Below, in pieces: positions 59,562 to 64,000 of a stretch of 64,000 nucleotides of DNA (position 1 is its first letter; every line of letters starts with the position of its first letter). The stretch is taken from NCBI RefSeq assembly GCF_025150565.1, contig NZ_CP102283.1:1178001-1242000 (forward strand). Direction: 5' to 3'. The DNA is from Granulicatella adiacens ATCC 49175. GTDB taxonomy: Bacteria; Bacillota; Bacilli; Lactobacillales; Aerococcaceae. The notes below the pieces were generated by a model, which searched no databases, was not told the origin of the DNA, and saw only the letters and a list, made by a program, of their open reading frames with translations. Made by a program: the position numbers and the translations under genes.

Positions 59562-60611
59562 CTAATACTCAAAAAAGGGATTTTCTACATACGTATGCAA
59601 TGGATACGTTGGATAAGAAGCTTCTCTTAATTTTTCGCTCGTTACAAATCCAGGAGAAGCATCTAAGATTGTTGGAATGCGGTTGACAATCGTTGCACAA
59701 GTATGTGCGACTGTATCTGGTTTTTGAACAGAGAACACTAAGTTTGGTTCTCCAGTGATTTCCCAATCACACATATCTCCGTCATCTTCGCGGTAAACTT
59801 TACCAATACATTCCACTTCAATTTCTACTCCTTGATGCGTATGGAGAGTGGTCACTGCAGACATTCCCGTCACTTCCCCAGCAGGAATGGTTCGACCAAG
59901 TGTTTCAGAATACACATCTTCGTCTAACACATATGGAACACTCTTTTGACTGATGTCTTTAATCGTCCAATTCATCTTCGAACAGATAGCTTCGGCAGCA
60001 TTCCACATGTAAGAAGGGAAACTTTCAGCAGTCGCAATTTCTGCATCAAAGCGTTCTTTCGTATATCCTGCACCATGAGCTTCTGCTAAGGCTAAACCAT
60101 AGTCTTCGACATTATAGCTCACGACCCCTTTAATTTTATCAATACGGTTGACTCCTGCCATCGCAAGACAAGGCATATTAATCCAGTAAATATCTTGCAT
60201 TCCTGAACCAGTAATGGTCAGCCCATTTTCTTTTGCCAAACGGTCTAAACGATTCGTTTCAGATGGAGAGGTATTCCAAGGATAAATGGCTTCTTCACAA
60301 GTCGTAATCACATTCACCCCATGACGCGCTGCTGTTTCAAAGAACGGATACATCTCTGGCATATAGGATAAAATGGTCACAATAGCAATATCTGCATCAC
60401 AACTATTGAACACTTCTTCTGCATTATCTGAAATTACAACTCCTGTTTTAAACCCTAATTCGGCAAAATCACCGACATCGAGTCCAACAACTTCTGGATT
60501 ATTATCGATTGCACCAACAATTTCCACACCATGATCCACCATATACTTGAAAAGGACCTTGGCCATTTTACCGCAACCATATTGGATTGCACGAACTTTT
60601 GTGTTTCTCAT
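59562..60611 (-). CDS. 2,4-diaminopentanoate-dehydrogenase-like NAD(P)-dependent oxidoreductase
   Basis: A 349-residue dihydrodipicolinate-reductase-like enzyme: Rossmann motif [13 protein letters not shown] at about 10-22, [35 protein letters not shown]. This pattern is that of the OrtA/2,4-diaminopentanoate dehydrogenase group of ornithine fermentation. No other ornithine-degradation gene is nearby, so the assigned reaction is doubtful; it may act on another amino or oxo acid. ATG 60611 has AAGGGG 7 bases upstream; an ATG 6 bases earlier is too close to it. Confidence 0.78.
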   Translation of the reverse strand: MRNTKVRAIQYGCGKMAKVLFKYMVDHGVEIVGAIDNNPEVVGLDVGDFAELGFKTGVVISDNAEEVFNSCDADIAIVTILSYMPEMYPFFETAARHGVNVITTCEEAIYPWNTSPSETNRLDRLAKENGLTITGSGMQDIYWINMPCLAMAGVNRIDKIKGVVSYNVEDYGLALAEAHGAGYTKERFDAEIATAESFPSYMWNAAEAICSKMNWTIKDISQKSVPYVLDEDVYSETLGRTIPAGEVTGMSAVTTLHTHQGVEIEVECIGKVYREDDGDMCDWEITGEPNLVFSVQKPDTVAHTCATIVNRIPTILDASPGFVTSEKLREASYPTYPLHTYVENPFFEY

Positions 60612-60729
60612 TGTCATACCCCTTTTCCAACAGATGAAGCAAACTTCCTCCGTTTGATTTATTTTCGTACATAGATTTGTACACTTTAATTATAGCGCTT
60701 ACATTTCGGAGGGTCAATCTTCTTCTACA

Positions 60730-60761
60730 AATAGAAAAAGAGCCACAATTGTGACTCTTTG
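60730..60761 (-). terminator. Terminator of the ykoFEDC operon
   Basis: AAAGAG-CACAATTGTG-CTCTTT near-perfect palindrome (60738-60761), just after ykoC; TTCTATTTG follows on the minus strand. Confidence 0.8.
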
Positions 60762-60764
60762 GTT

Positions 60765-61454
60765 TTATTGTTGTAGCCATATGACGATAACGATAAAAGA
60801 TACCATCAAACTACTGTAAATTAAATCTAAAATGGAAATTTCCAGTTGAATTTTTTGCACTCTATCTGGGGAAAATCCACGCAGTTCCATCGCCATGGCA
60901 GTATACTCGGATTGTCGCATCAAACGAATCATCATGGTTGTGAGGGCTTTTAAGTAAACTCCACTCCCAGAAATCCCTCTGATTTGTAACGCTAATTTCG
61001 ACTGCTCATATTCTGTTTGAATCAGTGTCAGAAAATTGATGGCTACAAGAATACTGTAAGCAATCGCCACCGGAACTTTCAATTGCTGGATGAGACTGGC
61101 AACAAATTCATTTTTCTCAATGGATGTTGATAGACTAATTCCTACAAGACCAAGCGCAAGAATTCGACTACTTAATTCCAAAGCTACAGAAAATACGCCA
61201 CCTGGTCCCGTTTGAACCAATAGATTCTCATTTGGATAAAAATAGACTGACAGAAAATACGTCAAGGTAATCATCAGTAACCCCAGTCCGAGTTTTACAA
61301 CGCGTCCCCAAGGTTGTTGTCTGAACAACACTATTATTACGATGGATGCTAGCATCATCATTCCATTCAGTTTCCATGATTTTGTAAAAAGGATAACCAT
61401 GGAAAGTAAAAACGAAACTCCTAATTGTACGCTTGGATTAATTCTCATCTTCAT
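60765..61454 (-). CDS. ykoC: ECF transporter transmembrane (T) component
   Basis: A 229-residue EcfT/CbiQ-family protein with about five hydrophobic segments and two coupling-helix motifs ending in A-R-G-like sequences: LALQIRGISGSG and AMAMELRGFSPD. It joins the S component to the ATPase. It overlaps ykoD by 17 bases. In the ykoFEDC arrangement it belongs to the thiamine/hydroxymethylpyrimidine transporter. Confidence 0.88.
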   Translation of the reverse strand: MKMRINPSVQLGVSFLLSMVILFTKSWKLNGMMMLASIVIIVLFRQQPWGRVVKLGLGLLMITLTYFLSVYFYPNENLLVQTGPGGVFSVALELSSRILALGLVGISLSTSIEKNEFVASLIQQLKVPVAIAYSILVAINFLTLIQTEYEQSKLALQIRGISGSGVYLKALTTMMIRLMRQSEYTAMAMELRGFSPDRVQKIQLEISILDLIYSSLMVSFIVIVIWLQQ

Positions 61455-62865
61455 TCGTCTCTACCTCCATGGTCCGGTGACGAATGTGCATCACCTTCTG
61501 CGCGTATTGACGCACTAGTCTACGGTCATGACTAGTAAATAGACAAGCTACTCCCTCTTGGCATAATTGCTGCAATGCATTCATAATAGCTATCGCATTT
61601 TTCATGTCTTGCCCGTAAGTCGGTTCATCCACTAATAGTAGGACTTTCCCCTCTCCAGTCATCGTTAAAAAAGCGAGCCTGCGCTGTTGCCCTTGACTCA
61701 GAAGCCAAGGAGATAATTCCTTAGTTTGCTTTAAGGAATATTCTTCTAACAGCGATTCGAGACGACTTTCTGCTTCGCCTGGAAAAGTGACTTTCAGTTC
61801 TTCTAAAACTTTCGCAGCCACAAATTGAAGGGTCGGATCTTGAAAAACAAGTCCAACTTTTTGAAATAACTCCTTCTTCTTCACCTTCGATAAAGAGTGG
61901 CCTTGCAGTTCAATGTTTCCTAAATAAGGGAGTTGCTTTAAAAGAGCTTTGAAGAAACTTGTTTTCCCACTTCCACTCGGTCCAATAAGAGCCATCATCT
62001 CCCCTTCATGAAGTTCAAGATGAATATGCTTAAGAAGCGGTTTGTCTTTTTCTACAAACACCGAAACATCTTCGACTTTCAATAGTAGTTTGGCATTTTC
62101 TATCTCTTTCTTACTGTTGAATGGTAATGAACACAGATTTCCACTCTCTTCTAGGAGAATCTTATCTTTCTCCTTTAGAGGAAGTTCGATTTGTTTCAAT
62201 TCTCCACCATCTTCTAAGAGATACCACCGATTGACCCACTCCCAAAAATCCAATCGGTGGTCAATGATACAAATCGCTTTTCCTTCCTTGCTCAACCGTT
62301 TTATTTGCTCGATAAAGTACGGAATGCTTTCTTCATCGATATTTGCAAATGGCTCATCCATTAGATAAAGCGGTGCATCTACTAAGCTGGCACAAGCAAA
62401 GGCCACTTTTTGAAGTTCTCCCCCTGAAAGACTTGCAAACTTTCGGTGTAACAATTCTTCCAACTTGTATTTTTTTGCCTGAGCGTGCACTCTCTGCTCC
62501 ATCGTTTCAATGGGGAAACAAAAATTTTCTAATATGAAAATCATTTCTTCGTACGGTGTCTCCATCGCAAACGAGAGTCTTGCATTTTGAAAAATAGAGC
62601 GTACATATTTCGTTCTCTCCAAGTGATTTAACGTTAGAAGAGAATGTCCTAAAATTTCTAATCCTTCACATTGAACTTCTGTGTCCCCATTTGGATAGAC
62701 TCCATTAATCACATTCATAAGGCTACTTTTCCCAACTCCACTTCTTCCAATGACTAATACAATTTCTCCCGAATGGATTTGCATGGACAGATTGGAGAAC
62801 AGCACTCGATTTTGAACGCTTAAAGTCGCATTTTTCAATTGGAGGACAATTTCAGGATTAGCCAC
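61438..62865 (-). CDS. ykoD: ECF transporter double ATP-binding protein
   Basis: A 475-residue protein with two ATPase halves. Half 1: Walker A GRSGVGKSSLMNVI, signature LSGGELQKVAFA, Walker B LYLMDEPFANID. Half 2: Walker [16 protein letters not shown]-loop VFQDPTLQF, signature LSQGQQRRLAFL (variant), Walker B LLLVDEPTYG. It powers vitamin uptake through YkoE/YkoC. GTG start overlapping the end of ykoE by 8 bases. Confidence 0.9.
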   Translation of the reverse strand: MANPEIVLQLKNATLSVQNRVLFSNLSMQIHSGEIVLVIGRSGVGKSSLMNVINGVYPNGDTEVQCEGLEILGHSLLTLNHLERTKYVRSIFQNARLSFAMETPYEEMIFILENFCFPIETMEQRVHAQAKKYKLEELLHRKFASLSGGELQKVAFACASLVDAPLYLMDEPFANIDEESIPYFIEQIKRLSKEGKAICIIDHRLDFWEWVNRWYLLEDGGELKQIELPLKEKDKILLEESGNLCSLPFNSKKEIENAKLLLKVEDVSVFVEKDKPLLKHIHLELHEGEMMALIGPSGSGKTSFFKALLKQLPYLGNIELQGHSLSKVKKKELFQKVGLVFQDPTLQFVAAKVLEELKVTFPGEAESRLESLLEEYSLKQTKELSPWLLSQGQQRRLAFLTMTGEGKVLLLVDEPTYGQDMKNAIAIMNALQQLCQEGVACLFTSHDRRLVRQYAQKVMHIRHRTMEVETNEDEN

Positions 62866-63424
62866 GAACTTTGACCACTCCTGTTTTTACCATTTGGTCG
62901 CATAAGAGTTTGCTTAAGTATCCTGTAAAGATTAGGGCAGAAACTAAACGAATCACAAAAATAGCGGCAACCAGCTTCCAATCTAATGCTAAATAATTAC
63001 TACGGAATCCTGTCCAAAGGAATGTAAAGACGGTCGTAATAACGGCCCCTAACATTGTGGTTCCATAAGTAATATCGCCGTATTTCTTCGTCATGAAGGC
63101 CATTTCTACTCCTAGCCCTTGGATAAAGGCACTAACCACAACGATAATACCGAACATGTTCCCAAGCAACACTTCAATCACGGCTGCAATAATTTCTGTA
63201 ATAATACCAATCCCTGGTTTTCGAATAAAGTAAAGCGTGAATACTGGAGCCATAAACCAGATTCCGTAAAATGGCTCATATCCTAGCATCCCGAGTCCCA
63301 TCGGTGCTAGTGTGGCAGAAAGCGCGCCTCCTGCATAAACTGCGAGTAAATAAAACACCCCAAACAATACACAAATTAAGCTAATAAATAAGTAATCCTT
63401 TAGTTCTAATTTATTTTTATTCAT
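62858..63424 (-). CDS. ykoE: ECF transporter substrate-binding (S) component YkoE
   Basis: A 188-residue integral membrane protein. VFYLLAVYAGGALSATL, GYEPFYGIWFMAP and GNMFGIIVVVSAFIQGLGVE are typical of YkoE, the predicted thiamine or HMP-binding S component. The start at 63424 has GGGGGAG 6 bases upstream and overlaps ykoF by 8 bases. Substrate assignment rests on the YkoF partner and family knowledge. Confidence 0.9.
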   Translation of the reverse strand: MNKNKLELKDYLFISLICVLFGVFYLLAVYAGGALSATLAPMGLGMLGYEPFYGIWFMAPVFTLYFIRKPGIGIITEIIAAVIEVLLGNMFGIIVVVSAFIQGLGVEMAFMTKKYGDITYGTTMLGAVITTVFTFLWTGFRSNYLALDWKLVAAIFVIRLVSALIFTGYLSKLLCDQMVKTGVVKVRG

Positions 63425-64000
63425 CAATTTCTCCCCCTGGTACATTGCATAATAATGTCACTTGAATCACAAAATGACTCACATCTTGCTCTAAAATCTT
63501 AAAAACTTGTTCCAAATAATCAAACACCTCGTGAACGTCCCCTCCTAGAAAAGTAACATAATGCCCTGTTCCAGTAATCGTTCCTTGATCAATCCCTAGA
63601 TTCACCACTTTCTCGATGGTCTTCATATAATTATCGGACCCCATCGGATAGACTGCGAATTTCCCAATAACAGGAAAATGAGTCGCTTGAGAACGATCTT
63701 CATTGATTCGACTCCCATCAAACGATAAAGGTGTATCCTCATCTACATCCCCAGGGCATCCTTTTGAAAGAGTGGCTTCCAGCGAGCAGTGAACTCCCGG
63801 ACGATAACTACCAATAAAACAAGCTTTTAACGCATCGAAAACTTCTACACTTCCCCCACGATAGATGGTAGAAGTATGATCCGTCTTTGCCCATACATTG
63901 GACAAATCCACTTGCCTGATGGCCCCAAGAATGATGTCGATAAAATCATCTGACATCGGTGCCAAATTAAACCTTGCGCCGGTTATTGCTAGATGTGAGC
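63417..64000 (-). CDS. ykoF: YkoF thiamine/HMP-binding protein, N-terminus outside the window
   Basis: The frame runs off the right edge: reading back from PMSDDFID gives SHLAITGARFNLA, which lines up with the N-terminal region of B. subtilis YkoF as I recall it. Both ferredoxin-like repeats are present (APMSDDFIDIILGAI.. and VYPMGSDNY..), with WAKTDHTSTIYRG and GCPGD. YkoF binds thiamine or HMP in the cytoplasm. The likely TPP riboswitch of the operon would lie beyond the window. Confidence 0.88.
   Translation of the reverse strand, partial: SHLAITGARFNLAPMSDDFIDIILGAIRQVDLSNVWAKTDHTSTIYRGGSVEVFDALKACFIGSYRPGVHCSLEATLSKGCPGDVDEDTPLSFDGSRINEDRSQATHFPVIGKFAVYPMGSDNYMKTIEKVVNLGIDQGTITGTGHYVTFLGGDVHEVFDYLEQVFKILEQDVSHFVIQVTLLCNVPGGEIDE

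Overview
The window comes from a low-G+C Gram-positive bacterium of the order Lactobacillales. The evidence is the strong AGGAGG-type ribosome sites, an LPATG-anchored surface enzyme, lipobox lipoproteins, PTS operons, CcpA (cre) boxes and secreted proteins with choline-binding-type repeats. A host-associated coccus of the Carnobacteriaceae, such as Granulicatella, fits best. That naming is an inference from gene content and no rRNA is present to test it.

Positions 1-15,063 hold a glycosaminoglycan (hyaluronate/chondroitin) utilisation locus, after a partial GPH transporter and a HAD phosphatase. An LPATG-anchored PL8 lyase cuts the polymer, a mannose-family PTS (IIB, IIC, IID) imports the disaccharide, an unsaturated glucuronyl hydrolase splits it, and KduI, KduD, KdgK and KdgA take the uronate to pyruvate and glyceraldehyde-3-phosphate. 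A heparinase II/III-like lyase is in the same operon. A GntR regulator sits in the middle. Three transcription units share one TTAACGTGTTAA-type operator, and two of them carry cre-overlapped -35 boxes. No EIIA gene is visible.

Positions 15,356-21,538 are a galactitol-type PTS operon (PRD regulator, IIA, IIC, IIB) with a class II aldolase, an archaeal-type triosephosphate isomerase and a YjbQ-family protein. Positions 21,815-31,397 are a nearly complete lsr (autoinducer-2 uptake and processing) operon, lsrA-C-D-B-F-R-K. Instead of lsrG it carries a small cupin gene and an L-rhamnulose-1-phosphate-aldolase-like gene.

Positions 31,436-37,285 look like a defence island. It has a MazG-like pyrophosphohydrolase coupled to a GIY-YIG/DUF2075 ATPase, an XRE regulator with an unrecognised small partner behind a 40-bp perfect palindrome, and a Sau3AI-type restriction-modification pair. 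Next come a G+C-richer ucpA, a polar amino-acid ABC transporter and an EamA permease (37,308-41,548).

Positions 41,627-48,047 encode four secreted choline-binding-repeat proteins: two without a catalytic domain, one amidase and one GH25 lysozyme. They show a precise 1,068-bp tandem duplication. Positions 48,157-56,246 encode seven lipoproteins. Six belong to one unrecognised family made of A and B domains that occur as separate neighbouring genes or as A-B fusions; three intergenic gaps in this array carry a large inverted-repeat element. The end of the window has a MarR-controlled choline/betaine-type ABC transporter, CsbD, a 2,4-diaminopentanoate-dehydrogenase-like protein and a thiamine/HMP ykoFEDC operon cut by the window edge. 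Nearly all genes up to 41.5 kb are on the minus strand; the cell-surface block is on the plus strand. I saw no rRNA, tRNA, CRISPR array or intact insertion sequence.
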